In this document: one piece after another, positions 1 through 8,408 of the stretch
Numbering within the stretch: position 1 is the stretch's first letter
Layout of the letters: each line of letters opens with the position of its first letter
Assembly (NCBI GenBank): GCA_963795435.1
Contig: CAWCHV010000009.1
Location: forward strand, 744,001-808,000
Reading direction: 5' to 3'
DNA from: JAFKFI01 sp963795435
GTDB lineage: Bacteria > Pseudomonadota > Alphaproteobacteria > Acetobacterales > Acetobacteraceae
DNA: 64,000 nucleotides
Program-made: the position numbers and the translations under genes
Notes under the pieces: generated by a model
Seen by the model: the letters and a program-made list of their open reading frames with translations, nothing else
Database searches by the model: none
What the model was told of the DNA's origin: nothing

Positions 1-268
1 CCTCGGCCACCGCGACGGCGGTGGGATCGGCGGTGCCGGCTGCCACACCCTCGGTCAGCGCCGCTTCGCGCCGCCGCCTCCGGAGATCGAGCAGGAGATT
101 CGCGCCGGCCCAGACCAGCAGCATCACGACGACGATCACGAGGCGGACCAGCCATCCCTCGAACGGCGCCAGCAGCGGACCGAAGAACCAGATCAGGGCG
201 GCAAGCAGGGCGGTTCCGACGAAGCTGAGAGACCAGCGCGACAAGAGAAACGAGACGACGGACTTCAT
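1..268 (-). CDS. tssM: Type VI secretion system inner-membrane protein TssM (IcmF), N-terminus only
   Basis: Seen: the minus-strand frame opens with ATG at 268 and stays open past the left edge of the window, giving 89 residues. It starts MKSVVSFLLSRWSLSFVG, followed by a hydrophobic segment ending IWFFGPLLAPFEGW and a second one, LVRLVIVVVMLLVWAGANLL. A basic RRRRR stretch and a LTEGVAAG-like helix come next. Known: this layout of two N-terminal transmembrane helices with a GPL motif between them, then a basic cytosolic turn, is typical of IcmF/TssM, the large membrane-complex protein that bridges the inner membrane to TssJ. Inference: a T6SS cluster lies to the left. The gene begins 104 bp after the manC stop on the same strand. 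The rest of the protein is outside the window, so its completeness cannot be judged. Confidence 0.78.
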   Translation of the reverse strand, partial: MKSVVSFLLSRWSLSFVGTALLAALIWFFGPLLAPFEGWLVRLVIVVVMLLVWAGANLLLDLRRRRREAALTEGVAAGTADPTAVAVAE

Positions 269-372
269 GGGCCTCAATTCCTGGCGGCGCGGCTGTTCGG
301 TCGGGATACCTTGCCGACCCGAGACGATTGTAGCCTGCTTGCGCGTCGATCCGCCGCGAAAATCGAGAGCCG

Positions 373-1797
373 CTACGACCGCCCGTAGGTATCCTCGATC
401 CGCACGATGTCGTCCTCGCCCAGATAGGCGCCGGACTGCACTTCGATCAGCGTCAGGGGGATGCGGCCCGGGTTTTCCAGTCGGTGCACGCAGCCGAGCG
501 GGAGGTAGATGCTCTCGTTCTCCCGCACGAGCTTTTCGTCATCGTCGCATGTCACCAGCGCGCTGCCGTTGACCACGACCCAGTGCTCGGCGCGGTGGAA
601 ATGCTTCTGCAAGGAGAGCTTGTGGCCGGCATTGACCACGATGCGCTTGACCTGGAAGCGGTCGCCGGAGATCAGGGTCTCATAGAAGCCCCACGGCCGA
701 TAAACCCGGTTGTGCGCCACCGCCTCGTGCCGGCCGGCCTGTTTCAGCCGATCGACCAAGCGCTTGACGTCCTGCGCGTGGTCGCGGTGCATCGCCAGCA
801 CCGCGTCCTTGGTCACCACCACCACCGCGTCGGCGAGGCCGACCACCGCGGTCAGCACGCCGTCGCTGCGGACGTAGCAATTCTCCGCCGCCTCCAGCAG
901 CACGTCGCCCTGGGCCACGTTGCCGCCCTGGTCTTTCTCGCCGAGCGCCCACAGCGCGCCCCAGCTGCCGACGTCGGACCAGCCGAGATCGGCCGGCACG
1001 ACCGTCGCCCGGGCGGTCCTTTCCGCCACCGCGTAGTCGAGGCTGATGTCAGGCCCGGCCGCAAACGGCTCGGGGGCGAGGCGGACGAAGTCGAGATCCT
1101 GGGTCCGCTCGGCGACCGCGCGACGCACGGCGTTCAGCACCTCGGGGGCATAGCCCTCCAGCTCTTCCAGCAGCGTGCGCGCGGTGAACACGAACATGCC
1201 CGAGTTCCACAGATGCCGCCCCGAGGCGGCGAGCCTGGCGGCGGTGGGCGCGTCGGGCTTTTCGACGAAGCGGGCCAGCGCGTGGATGCCGGGCAGGCCG
1301 GGCAGCGCGTCGCCTACCTCGATGTAGCCGTAGCCGGTCTCCGCCGCCGCCGGCTTCATGCCGAAGGTGACGATGCGCCCCTGCCGCGCCGCCGCGACCG
1401 CGAGCGCTAGCAGTCGGTGCAGCGTCTCGGCGTCCGGGATCGCGTGATCGGCCGGCATCATCCACAGCACCGCGTCCGGGTCGCTCTCGGCGACCAGCAG
1501 CGCGGCGGCGGCGATCGCCGGGGCGCTGTTGCGGCCAACCGGCTCCAGCACGATGCGCGCCCCATCGATCCCGGTGGCGCGCAGTTGCTCGGCGATCAGG
1601 AATCGGTGCTCCTGGTTGCACACCACGATCGGCGCGGCGAAGCCGGGGCCGTGGGCGCGCAATGCGGTCTCCTGGATCATCGAGCGTTCCGAGATCAGCG
1701 GCCAGAGCTGCTTGGGGAAGCTCTCGCGGGAGACCGGCCAGAGCCGGCTGCCCGAGCCGCCGGAGAGGATCACGGGGATGACGCGCTGTTCGCTCAT
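373..1797 (-). CDS. manC: Mannose-1-phosphate guanylyltransferase / mannose-6-phosphate isomerase
   Basis: This is a bifunctional enzyme that makes GDP-mannose for exopolysaccharide or LPS: GTP + Man-1-P gives GDP-Man, with a second Man-6-P/Fru-6-P isomerase activity. The protein has 474 residues, which is normal for the CpsB/AlgA/XanB family. The N-terminal nucleotidyltransferase domain has LSGGSGSRLWPVSR at residues ~11-24 and the sugar-binding FVEKP motif. The C-terminal cupin isomerase domain carries YRPWGFYE, GHKLSLQKHFHRAEHW and VVNGSA. I chose ATG 1797 (MSEQRVIPVI) over an in-frame ATG 57 bp upstream, because family homology begins there and the extra residues are Arg-rich and unconserved. 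The gene stands alone on the minus strand, with no other polysaccharide genes within a few kb; the glycosyltransferase at 42.8 kb is not clustered with it. Confidence 0.94.
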   Translation of the reverse strand: MSEQRVIPVILSGGSGSRLWPVSRESFPKQLWPLISERSMIQETALRAHGPGFAAPIVVCNQEHRFLIAEQLRATGIDGARIVLEPVGRNSAPAIAAAALLVAESDPDAVLWMMPADHAIPDAETLHRLLALAVAAARQGRIVTFGMKPAAAETGYGYIEVGDALPGLPGIHALARFVEKPDAPTAARLAASGRHLWNSGMFVFTARTLLEELEGYAPEVLNAVRRAVAERTQDLDFVRLAPEPFAAGPDISLDYAVAERTARATVVPADLGWSDVGSWGALWALGEKDQGGNVAQGDVLLEAAENCYVRSDGVLTAVVGLADAVVVVTKDAVLAMHRDHAQDVKRLVDRLKQAGRHEAVAHNRVYRPWGFYETLISGDRFQVKRIVVNAGHKLSLQKHFHRAEHWVVVNGSALVTCDDDEKLVRENESIYLPLGCVHRLENPGRIPLTLIEVQSGAYLGEDDIVRIEDTYGRS

Positions 1798-1959
1798 GCT
1801 GATGCTGCGGCTCCGAAGCCGGCGTTCTATAGCCAGCGCGACCGGCTGCTGCAAACGCCCGCATCACCGGGATCGCGGCGGACTGAGATTCGCCCTGCGA
1901 GTGAGCCGAAATCCGCGTGACAGTACGGCGGAATTCATTCCGCCTCCGCGACGCGGGCG

Positions 1960-3048
1960 TTAGCGTATGATGATCTCCACGCGCCGGTTCTGCGGCTCGC
2001 GCACGCCGGGGCCGGTGGGCACCAGAAGGTGAGTCTCGCCGAAACCCCGCACGCTGATCGCGTCGCGCGGCACGCCGTCGCGCACCAGCTCGGCGGTGAC
2101 GGTCTGCGCCCGCCGGACGGAGAGGCGCTGGTTGTATTCCGGGCTGCCGGAGGTATCGGTGTAGCCGTTCACCTCGATGCGAGTGTACTGCACGCGGGTC
2201 GAGTTCTCGGCCGCCTCGCGGATGATCTGCCGCCCCCGGTCGGTCAGGTCGGCGCGATCCCAGTCGAAGAAGATCAGATAGGAGCGCGCAGGGGCCGGGG
2301 CGGGGGTCGCGACGGGCGCGGGCGCGGGCGTCGGGGGCGGGGCGACGTTGAAGGCGTAGCGCAAGCCGAGCAGCACGCTGTGGTTATACTGGTTTCGCAG
2401 GTCGAAATTGCCGGCGCCGAAGGTCGGCGGCGCGCCCTGCGCGGCGGTCGCCTTGAACGACTGCGGGCCGAGCGTCTCGAAGAAGCGGTACTCGCTGGTG
2501 ATCGAGAGACCGGGCACGTTCGGGATGGGAAAGGACAGGCCGGCGATCACTTGGTAGGCGAAGCCGCCCTGGGTGTCGTCGGTGCGAAGCGCGAAGGGGT
2601 AGTTGGTGCCGGTCGCGGCAAGATTGTCGAGCGTGGTCCAGGCATAGCCGGCGCCCAGCCCGACATACGGGTAGAGCCAGGGCACGCCGATATCCATGTC
2701 GAACAGGGCGTTGGCCATTATCGCCGCGGAACGCAGGTCGCCGCCGAGCGCCGTCGGGAACACCGTACCGGTGAGGTGTCCGGGCGAGGTCTGGCGGTAG
2801 TTGCCCTCGAGTTCCAGTCGGACGCCGTTGCCGAAGCCATAGCCGACGCTGCCCACGCCGGCGAAGCCGCTGTTCCCAGTGAGATTGAGGTTGGGGGTGC
2901 GCAGCGCCGGGGAGGGCCGCACGTTGACGTCTTGCAGGAAATTATAGCCGGCGCCGGCGCCGATATAGATGCCTTGGAATGGCTGCGCCCGGGCCGCCAC
3001 CGGAAGGGCGAGGAGGCTCGTCGCGAACAGAGCAACCCGGAAACGCAT
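1960..3048 (-). CDS. OmpA-family outer-membrane porin/peptidoglycan anchor, copy 1
   Basis: The protein has 362 residues. A signal peptide (MRFRVALFATSLLALPVAARAQ) is followed by an eight-stranded barrel-like N-terminal region rich in alternating G/Y/N (GAGAGYNF, GFAGVGSVGYGFGNGVRLELEGNYR, PYVGLGAGYAW). A Pro/Ala linker (PPPTPAPAPVATPAPAPA) leads to a C-terminal OmpA domain with YLIFFDWDRADLTDRGRQII, VNGYTDTSG and NRRVEIIIR, the peptidoglycan-binding signature. Start ATG 3048 has AGAGGAAGG 6 nt upstream; an ATG at 3114 would add residues ahead of the signal peptide. It is the last of three tandem paralogues read right to left. Its C-terminal domain resembles those of copies 2 and 3, but clearly less closely than those two resemble each other. 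Confidence 0.9.
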   Translation of the reverse strand: MRFRVALFATSLLALPVAARAQPFQGIYIGAGAGYNFLQDVNVRPSPALRTPNLNLTGNSGFAGVGSVGYGFGNGVRLELEGNYRQTSPGHLTGTVFPTALGGDLRSAAIMANALFDMDIGVPWLYPYVGLGAGYAWTTLDNLAATGTNYPFALRTDDTQGGFAYQVIAGLSFPIPNVPGLSITSEYRFFETLGPQSFKATAAQGAPPTFGAGNFDLRNQYNHSVLLGLRYAFNVAPPPTPAPAPVATPAPAPARSYLIFFDWDRADLTDRGRQIIREAAENSTRVQYTRIEVNGYTDTSGSPEYNQRLSVRRAQTVTAELVRDGVPRDAISVRGFGETHLLVPTGPGVREPQNRRVEIIIR

Positions 3049-3214
3049 GGCCTTCCTCTCTTGATCCCCGCCCATGTTGGCCGGGGCCGCCTCGGGAATA
3101 TCGTCCCGCGGCATTCAACGCGCATCCCTAGTAGCACGGGAATGGTCACCGAATGGTATCGGCCCGTGCTGTTTTGCCGAACTGTGCTTTGGCGACAACA
3201 GCCGTACGCTCGGC

Positions 3215-3234
3215 GGGGCGCCTTTCGGCGCCCC
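3215..3234 (-). terminator. GC hairpin downstream of OmpA copy 2
   Basis: A perfect 8-bp stem GGGGCGCC-tttc-GGCGCCCC lies 28 bp after the stop codon of OmpA copy 2. There is no T-run on the minus-strand 3' side, so it is at best a weak intrinsic terminator or an mRNA-stabilising hairpin. The same stem sequence recurs in the stronger terminator after copy 3, suggesting that the terminators were duplicated with the genes. Confidence 0.45.
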
Positions 3235-3262
3235 CAGTCCGGCGTGTCATTTAAGGCCGAAG

Positions 3263-3595
3263 CTACTGAATGATGATTTCCACGCGGCGGTTTTGCGGCT
3301 CGCGCACACCGGGGCCGGTCGGCACCAGCAGATGCGTCTCGCCGAAGCCCTGGATCGAGATCGCGTTGCGCGGCACGCCGTCCCTGACCAGTTCGGCGGC
3401 GACCGCGTTGGCGCGGCGGATCGACAGGCCCATGTTGTATTTCGGCGTGCCCGAGGTATCCGTGTAGCCGTTTACCTGGATGCGGGTGTACTGCACGCGG
3501 GTCGAGTTCTCGGCCGCCTCGCGGATGATCTGCCGCGCGCGGTCGGTCAGGTTGTACTTGTCCCAGTCGAAGAACACGAGATAGGAGCGCGCCGG
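3263..3595 (-). repeat. 333-bp direct repeat shared by OmpA copies 2 and 3 (unit 1)
   Basis: This segment aligns without gaps to 4678-5010 (constant offset 1415). By my count about 11 positions differ, so identity is roughly 97 percent. It covers the stop codon and the complete peptidoglycan-binding OmpA domain, and ends at the Pro/Ala linker. Upstream of the linker the two genes are strongly divergent. Confidence 0.85.
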
Positions 3596-4417
3596 GGCTG
3601 GAGCCGGGGCCGCGACCGGAGCGGGCGCGGGCGGCGGCGGGGCGGCTGCGTTGAAGGCGTAGCGGACGCCGAGCAGGATGCTGTGATTGTACTGGCTTCC
3701 TGCCTTGGTTTCGATGAAGGAGCGGTTGAACCCGGTGTCGACCGCGCCGTGATACTTGGCGCCGTCGAGCACGCCGAAGAAGCGGTATTCGGCGGTCAGC
3801 GACAGGCCAGGGACGGCGGCCAGCGGATAAGCGATACCGGCAATGGCCTGGTAGGCAAAATTGCCGGCGGTATCGTTGGACTTGTAGAAGAACGGGAAGT
3901 TGGTGCCGTAGGAGTGCAGTGAGTCGTAGCTCGTCCAGGCATAGCCGGCGCCCACGCCTATATAGGGGAAGACATAGCTCTGGCCGCCGGTCCAGCTCGC
4001 GATGTCGAAGTCGTAGAGCACGTTCCCCATCGCGCCGTACGTGATCTCGTTGCCGCCGGAGTTGGTCGGGAACGGCGTGCCGGTCAGCTTGCTCACTCGG
4101 TTATTGCGGGCGTTGCCTTCCAACTCGACACGCAGGCCATTGCCGAAACCCCAGCCAAGGCTGATGACGCCGGCGTAGCCGACGCCGTACTCCTTCTGCA
4201 GGCCGGTGTTCACGCCGAGCGGCACGCCGGCGAACCCGGATCCGAGGACGATGCCCGTACCCGGGCCGTTCACGACCTGCAGGCCCTTAACGTTCTCGTC
4301 CTGCCTGAAATTGACGCCGGCGCCCGCTCCGACATACAGGCCGGTCACCGGCTGCGCATGTGCGGCGAACGGCGCTGCCAGTACCGTTGCCGCCAGTAAC
4401 GCACCTCGAAATTGCAT
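3263..4417 (-). CDS. OmpA-family outer-membrane protein, copy 2
   Basis: The protein has 384 residues. It has a signal peptide (MQFRGALLAATVLAAPFAAHAQ), then a barrel region with repeated GAGAGVNF, GVGYAGVISLGWGFGNG and YIGVGAGYAW motifs, then an A/P linker (PPPPAPAPVAAPAPAPA). The C-terminal OmpA domain (YLVFFDWDKYNLTDRARQII, VNGYTDTSG, NRRVEIIIQ) should bind peptidoglycan in the periplasm. ATG 4417 is preceded by GAGGAG. The barrel region differs from copies 1 and 3 in its loops, whereas the C-terminal third is almost the same at DNA level as copy 3. That points to recent duplication with diversification of the surface-exposed part, or to gene conversion of the anchor. There are 260 bp between this gene and copy 3. 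Confidence 0.9.
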   Translation of the reverse strand: MQFRGALLAATVLAAPFAAHAQPVTGLYVGAGAGVNFRQDENVKGLQVVNGPGTGIVLGSGFAGVPLGVNTGLQKEYGVGYAGVISLGWGFGNGLRVELEGNARNNRVSKLTGTPFPTNSGGNEITYGAMGNVLYDFDIASWTGGQSYVFPYIGVGAGYAWTSYDSLHSYGTNFPFFYKSNDTAGNFAYQAIAGIAYPLAAVPGLSLTAEYRFFGVLDGAKYHGAVDTGFNRSFIETKAGSQYNHSILLGVRYAFNAAAPPPPAPAPVAAPAPAPARSYLVFFDWDKYNLTDRARQIIREAAENSTRVQYTRIQVNGYTDTSGTPKYNMGLSIRRANAVAAELVRDGVPRNAISIQGFGETHLLVPTGPGVREPQNRRVEIIIQ

Positions 4418-4610
4418 TCGCCGTCACTCCTCGTTCGATCGGTCGGTAAGCGGCAAGGACCACCCCGGCGGCAGTCCGTAAAGCCACATTCCCGTGCGTG
4501 ATGAACGCAGGTGCAGCATCGAGAGGGTAGTAGTTTCCGGCAGTTGCAAAAAATATTTTCGTCCGGTGGCCGGAATGCCACAGGCGATGCGGCGGCGCAT
4601 CTGGAGCCAG

Positions 4611-4660
4611 CAGGCCGGACAAGAAAAAGGGGCGCCTCGCGGCGCCCCTGATCCGGCCTG
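4611..4660 (-). terminator. Rho-independent terminator of OmpA copy 3
   Basis: A core hairpin AGGGGCGCC-gcga-GGCGCCCCT is followed on the minus strand by TTTTTCTTG, a classical intrinsic terminator 28 bp after the gene's stop codon. A 9-bp outer inverted repeat (CAGGCCGGA at 4611-4619, TCCGGCCTG at 4652-4660) encloses the core, so a larger alternative fold is possible. Confidence 0.75.
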
Positions 4661-4677
4661 TCCAGTAAAATTCGAAA

Positions 4678-5010
4678 CTACTGGATGATGATTTCCACGC
4701 GGCGGTTCTGCGGCTCGCGCACACCGGGGCCGGTCGGCACCAGCAGATGCGTCTCGCCGAAGCCCTGGATCGCGATCGAGGCGCGCGGCACGCCGTCCCT
4801 GACCAGTTCGGCGGCGACCGCGTTGGCGCGGCGGATCGACAGGCCCATGTTGTATTTCGGCGTGCCCGAGGTATCCGTGTAGCCGTTCACCTGGATGCGC
4901 GTGTACTGAACGCGGGTCGAGTTCTCGGCCGCCTCGCGGATGATCTGCCGCGCCCGATCGGTCAGGTTGTACTTGTCCCAGTCGAAGAACACGAGATAGG
5001 AGCGCGCCGG
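4678..5010 (-). repeat. 333-bp direct repeat shared by OmpA copies 2 and 3 (unit 2)
   Basis: This is the partner of 3263-3595 and encodes the OmpA C-terminal domain of copy 3. The mismatches cluster around the codons for the SIAIQGFGE/AISIQGFGE region and a few third positions. Confidence 0.85.
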
Positions 5011-5838
5011 CTGCACCACGGGAGCCGGTGCCGGAGCTGCGACCACCGGCGGCGGCGCGGCGTTGAAGGCATAGCGGACGCCGAGCAGGATGCTGTGGTT
5101 GTAGTTGTCGGTCGCCTTGATGGAGGAGTGGTAGAGGCCCGCGGGAACGCCGAGGGGCGCGAGCGAACCGTACGTGACGAACGACCCGTCGTAGGTGCGG
5201 TCTTCGGGAAGCGCCATGAACCGGTATTCGAGGGTCAGGGCCAGGCCGGGCACCGCCGGGATCGGGAAAGCCGCGCCGAGGATCGCCTGCGCAGCGATGG
5301 AGCCTTCGGTCTTGTTGAAGCGGAACTGATTCCCGAAATTGTCGAAGGTCCGCACGTCGTGCCATTCGGCCCACTGATAGCCGACGCCGACGCCGACATA
5401 CGGGGTCACGTAGGGAACCGAGTTGAAGTCGTACAGGATGTTGAACATCGGCCCGTATTTCTGCTCCGTCCCGCCGCTGTGGGGAGAGCTGAGCCCGCTG
5501 ATGTTGTTGGTGGTGAGCTTGTCGACAGAATTGTCGCGGTAGCTGCCTTCCAGCTCGACGCGCAGGCCGTTGCCGAAGCCCCAGCCGAGGCTGCCCAGGC
5601 CGACGAAGCCGGTGTTCATGCTGACGCTGCTGCCGGTCAGCGAAGCGCCGTTCGGCAGGACCGAGATGCGGCTGCTTTTGACCTGCTGGTCCTGCATGAA
5701 ATTGGCGCCGACGCCCGCGCCGATATACAGGCCCGTGATGGGCTGAGCCTGGGCATTCGCCGCCGTCGGCGCGGCGAGCAACGCGGCCGTCGGCGCGGCC
5801 AGCACGGTGGCTGCTAGAAGCGCGCTCCGGAAGTTCAT
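4678..5838 (-). CDS. OmpA-family outer-membrane protein, copy 3
   Basis: The protein has 386 residues from ATG 5838 (MNFRSALLAATVLAAP), chosen because GAGGAGAGAAG lies directly upstream; an ATG five codons earlier has no such site. The signal peptide contains an internal repeat, LLAAPTAA-LLAAPTAA, that lengthens its hydrophobic part. A barrel domain follows (GAGVGANFMQDQ, GWGFGNGLRVELEGSYR, PYVGVGVGYQW), then a P/A/V linker and an OmpA peptidoglycan-binding domain identical in nearly every residue to copy 2. It is the first gene of the tandem triplet in transcription order and has its own terminator, so the three copies are probably expressed separately. Confidence 0.9.
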   Translation of the reverse strand: MNFRSALLAATVLAAPTAALLAAPTAANAQAQPITGLYIGAGVGANFMQDQQVKSSRISVLPNGASLTGSSVSMNTGFVGLGSLGWGFGNGLRVELEGSYRDNSVDKLTTNNISGLSSPHSGGTEQKYGPMFNILYDFNSVPYVTPYVGVGVGYQWAEWHDVRTFDNFGNQFRFNKTEGSIAAQAILGAAFPIPAVPGLALTLEYRFMALPEDRTYDGSFVTYGSLAPLGVPAGLYHSSIKATDNYNHSILLGVRYAFNAAPPPVVAAPAPAPVVQPARSYLVFFDWDKYNLTDRARQIIREAAENSTRVQYTRIQVNGYTDTSGTPKYNMGLSIRRANAVAAELVRDGVPRASIAIQGFGETHLLVPTGPGVREPQNRRVEIIIQ

Positions 5839-5990
5839 CTCTTCTCTCCTCAACTTGTCTGCCTACGCGATCCGCGCAGCCGGGGCATCGACGCTGGATC
5901 GCGTCTCAAGCCACTCGGTTGATGCAACCTAACACCATCATCGAGCTTGGGGAGAGGGGTGTGATGCGTTTTTCCCTCAGTGTGGCCTGA

Positions 5991-7343
5991 CTACAACAAC
6001 GAGCCGATCTGCGCAACAAAGTCGGGTTCCTCGGCCGCCTCGAGACAGCGGCAGTCGAGCCACAGGCGACCGGCGCCGATGCGTCCGAGCACCGGGACGG
6101 TAAGGGCGCGCAGCCGGGCGGCGAGGCGGTCCAGACCGTCGCCGCCCAAGGTGATCGCGGCGGAGTCCAGCAGATCGAGCGGCCGCGCGCCCGAGCCGAT
6201 CTGGCTGCGGCAGTACGCCACGTCCACCGAGCGATCCGGGAACGCCGCCCGAAACGCCGGGGCGAGCCGCGCGGCGGCGACCCGGATCTCGTCAACGGGG
6301 CGGGCGAGCAGCCGCAAGGTGGGCAGCCGCGCGGCCAGACGCTCGGGCATCAGATAGAGCCGCAGCACCGCCTCCAGCGCGGCGAGCCGGGCCTTGTCGA
6401 GACGCAGGGCGCGCTTGAGGGGATTGGCGTTGAGCCGCGCGATCAGGTCGGCCCGGCCGACCACCAGCCCCGCCTGCGGGCCGCCCAGCAGCTTGTCGCC
6501 CGAGAAGGTGACGAGATCGACGCCGGCGGCGAGCGATTCCGCTGGCGTCGGCTCGTGCGGCAACCCCCATTCGGCGATATCGACCAAGCTGCCGCTGCCG
6601 AGATCCTCGACCAGCGGCAACCCCGCCTGCTGCGCGATCGCGGCCAGCTCGGGGAGCTTCACGGCAGCGGTGAAGCCGGTCACGGCGTAGTTCGATGGAT
6701 GCACCCTCATCAGCAGCGCCGTCTCGGGGCTGATCGCGTCACGATAGTCGCGCGGGTGGGTGCGGTTGGTGGTGCCGATTTCCACCAATCTCGCCCCGGC
6801 TCCGGCCATGATCTCCGGCACCCGGAACGACCCGCCGATCTCCACCAGTTCGCCACGCGAGACCGGCACCTCGCGGCCGAGGGCCAAGGTGTTGAGGACC
6901 AGCAACACGGCGGCGGCGTTGTTGTTGACCACGGTGGCCGCCTCCCCCCCGGTGAGCCCGCGCAGCAGATCGCTGATCGGCGCGTCCCGGTCGCCGCGCC
7001 GCCCGGTCGCGAGGTCGAATTCCACCGAGGTCGGATTCGCCAGCGCCTCGGCGGCGGCGGCGGCGGCCTCAGGGGGCAGCGGGGCGCGCCCAAGATTAGT
7101 GTGCAATATAGTTCCGGTCAGGTTGAATACCCGCCGCTGCACCGGGGCGAAGCGCCGCGCGAGGGCGTCCGCGGTGGCGTCAAGGATCGCTCCGGCCGAC
7201 ACCGGGAAGCGCCGCGCCGCGCGCAGCCGTGCCAGTTCCTCGCGCAGCGCCGCCAGGGTAGCCGCTCGGCCGAAGCGGGTGAGCAGCAACTCGCACGCCG
7301 GCGCGCCCAGCAGGGTGTCGAGCGAGGGCAGGGGGCTCGTCAT
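5991..7343 (-). CDS. selA: L-seryl-tRNA(Sec) selenium transferase
   Basis: This is a PLP enzyme that converts Ser-tRNA(Sec) to Sec-tRNA(Sec) with selenophosphate. At 450 residues it has the normal bacterial SelA length. Seen: the family N-terminus (LPSLDTLLGAPACELLLTRFG), RVFNLTGTILHTNLGRAPLP, VEFDLATGRRGDRD, the VNNNAAAVLLVLNTL stretch and the PLP lysine in TFSGDKLLGGPQAGLVVGR. It is the last gene of a minus-strand run that starts with two SDR genes and DUF1491; it lies 15 bp after DUF1491. Known: selA is usually followed by selB. Here the downstream neighbour is the OmpA cluster, so selB, selD, tRNA-Sec and any selenoprotein must lie elsewhere. I saw no tRNA-Sec in the 152 bp downstream. 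Confidence 0.94.
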   Translation of the reverse strand: MTSPLPSLDTLLGAPACELLLTRFGRAATLAALREELARLRAARRFPVSAGAILDATADALARRFAPVQRRVFNLTGTILHTNLGRAPLPPEAAAAAAEALANPTSVEFDLATGRRGDRDAPISDLLRGLTGGEAATVVNNNAAAVLLVLNTLALGREVPVSRGELVEIGGSFRVPEIMAGAGARLVEIGTTNRTHPRDYRDAISPETALLMRVHPSNYAVTGFTAAVKLPELAAIAQQAGLPLVEDLGSGSLVDIAEWGLPHEPTPAESLAAGVDLVTFSGDKLLGGPQAGLVVGRADLIARLNANPLKRALRLDKARLAALEAVLRLYLMPERLAARLPTLRLLARPVDEIRVAAARLAPAFRAAFPDRSVDVAYCRSQIGSGARPLDLLDSAAITLGGDGLDRLAARLRALTVPVLGRIGAGRLWLDCRCLEAAEEPDFVAQIGSLL

Positions 7344-7358
7344 GCCCCGACGATCGCC

Positions 7359-7697
7359 TCAGACAATCCGGGCCTCGAACGGCGGCAACAGGTCGGGCGC
7401 CTCGAACTCGATCACCCAGAGATCGGGGTCGAAACGGAGCTGGCGGGCGATGTAGGCGTCGGCCGCCTCCTGATCGACCGGCGCCGCCCCGGTGCCGCGC
7501 ATCCAGGCCGCCGCGCCATCGGCCGCGCGCACCTGCGAGAGCACCGACAGTCCCTCCCGCCCATGCAATACCAGCAGCACGCCGCCGGCGTCCGGGTCGC
7601 CCTTGCGGACGATGGTGCCGGGCCGGCCGTCGCGGTCGCCGAGGCGCAGCGCCATCGCGATCCACAGCCCGGCCTTGACCCTCGGCGTCGCGTCCAC
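7359..7697 (-). CDS. DUF1491 family protein
   Basis: The protein has 112 residues and starts with GTG at 7697. It matches the alphaproteobacterial DUF1491 pattern: RVKAGLWIAMALRLGD near the N-terminus, GTIVRKGDPDAGGVLLVL in the middle and YIARQLRFDPDLWVIEFE near the C-terminus. It has no signal peptide or membrane helix and is probably cytosolic. Its function is unknown. It starts 9 bp after the upstream SDR gene's stop and ends 15 bp before selA, so it is translated from the same message. Confidence 0.82.
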   Translation of the reverse strand: MDATPRVKAGLWIAMALRLGDRDGRPGTIVRKGDPDAGGVLLVLHGREGLSVLSQVRAADGAAAWMRGTGAAPVDQEAADAYIARQLRFDPDLWVIEFEAPDLLPPFEARIV

Positions 7698-7706
7698 CGC
7701 CCGCCC

Positions 7707-8408
7707 CTACGGCGCCGCCAGCACGCCGCCGTCGACCGGCAGCGCGTGGCCGGTAATGCTGGCCGCCCCCGCGCCGACCAGGAACGCGACCACCTCGGCC
7801 ACCTCCTCGGGCGAGGTGATCCGGCCGCTCGGCACGCCGGCGGCGGCCTCCTTCTCGGTGATTCCGAGGTCGCGAAAGCGCTGCTCGGCCATGTCGGTTG
7901 CCACCCAGCCGGGGCAGACCGCGTTCACCGTGACGCCGCGCGGCGCCAGCGCCAGGGCGAGCGCCCGGGTGAGCCCGACCACGCCGTGCTTGGCGGCGCA
8001 ATACGCGGTCTGGTCGGCGACCCCGCGCAGCCCGAGGATCGAGGCGATGTTGACGATCCGCCCGGTGCCGTCCGGCAGCCTCCCTAGCGCCGCCTTGCAG
8101 CAATGATAGGCGCCATGCAGGTTGCTGCCGACGATCGCGTGCCAAAGCGCGTCGTCGCCGTCGAGCGGGTTGGCCCCCGCCAAGCCCGCATTGTTGACCA
8201 GGACGTCGATCCGATCGAGCGGGTCGAAAAGGGCGGCGACGGACCCGGCATCAGCGACGTCGCAGGCGGCGAAGCGAACCCGCTCCGGCAACGCCCGCGC
8301 CGGCTCTCGCCGGGCGGCGGCGAGGACATCGAACCCGTCCGCCGCCAGCCGCGCCGCGATCGCCCGGCCGATTCCCCGCGTCCCGCCGGTGACTACCGCC
8401 AGCCTCAT
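7707..8408 (-). CDS. SDR-family NAD(P)-dependent oxidoreductase (FabG-like)
   Basis: This is a 233-residue classical short-chain dehydrogenase. It has a Rossmann TGGTRGIGRAIAARL at the N-terminus, NNAGLAG, the catalytic Ser region NIASILGL, YCAAKHGVVGL (YxxxK) and the PG-x-V motif in CPGWVATDM, and it ends DGGVLAAP. Its ATG overlaps the stop codon of the preceding SDR gene by 4 bp (ATGA), implying translational coupling. It probably oxidises or reduces a hydroxy/keto substrate together with its neighbour; the substrate cannot be deduced. Confidence 0.88.
   Translation of the reverse strand: MRLAVVTGGTRGIGRAIAARLAADGFDVLAAARREPARALPERVRFAACDVADAGSVAALFDPLDRIDVLVNNAGLAGANPLDGDDALWHAIVGSNLHGAYHCCKAALGRLPDGTGRIVNIASILGLRGVADQTAYCAAKHGVVGLTRALALALAPRGVTVNAVCPGWVATDMAEQRFRDLGITEKEAAAGVPSGRITSPEEVAEVVAFLVGAGAASITGHALPVDGGVLAAP

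Noticed and set aside
5839..5990. A tRNA-Sec gene beside selA
   Set aside because: No long acceptor/variable-arm cloverleaf with a TCA anticodon can be folded in this stretch.
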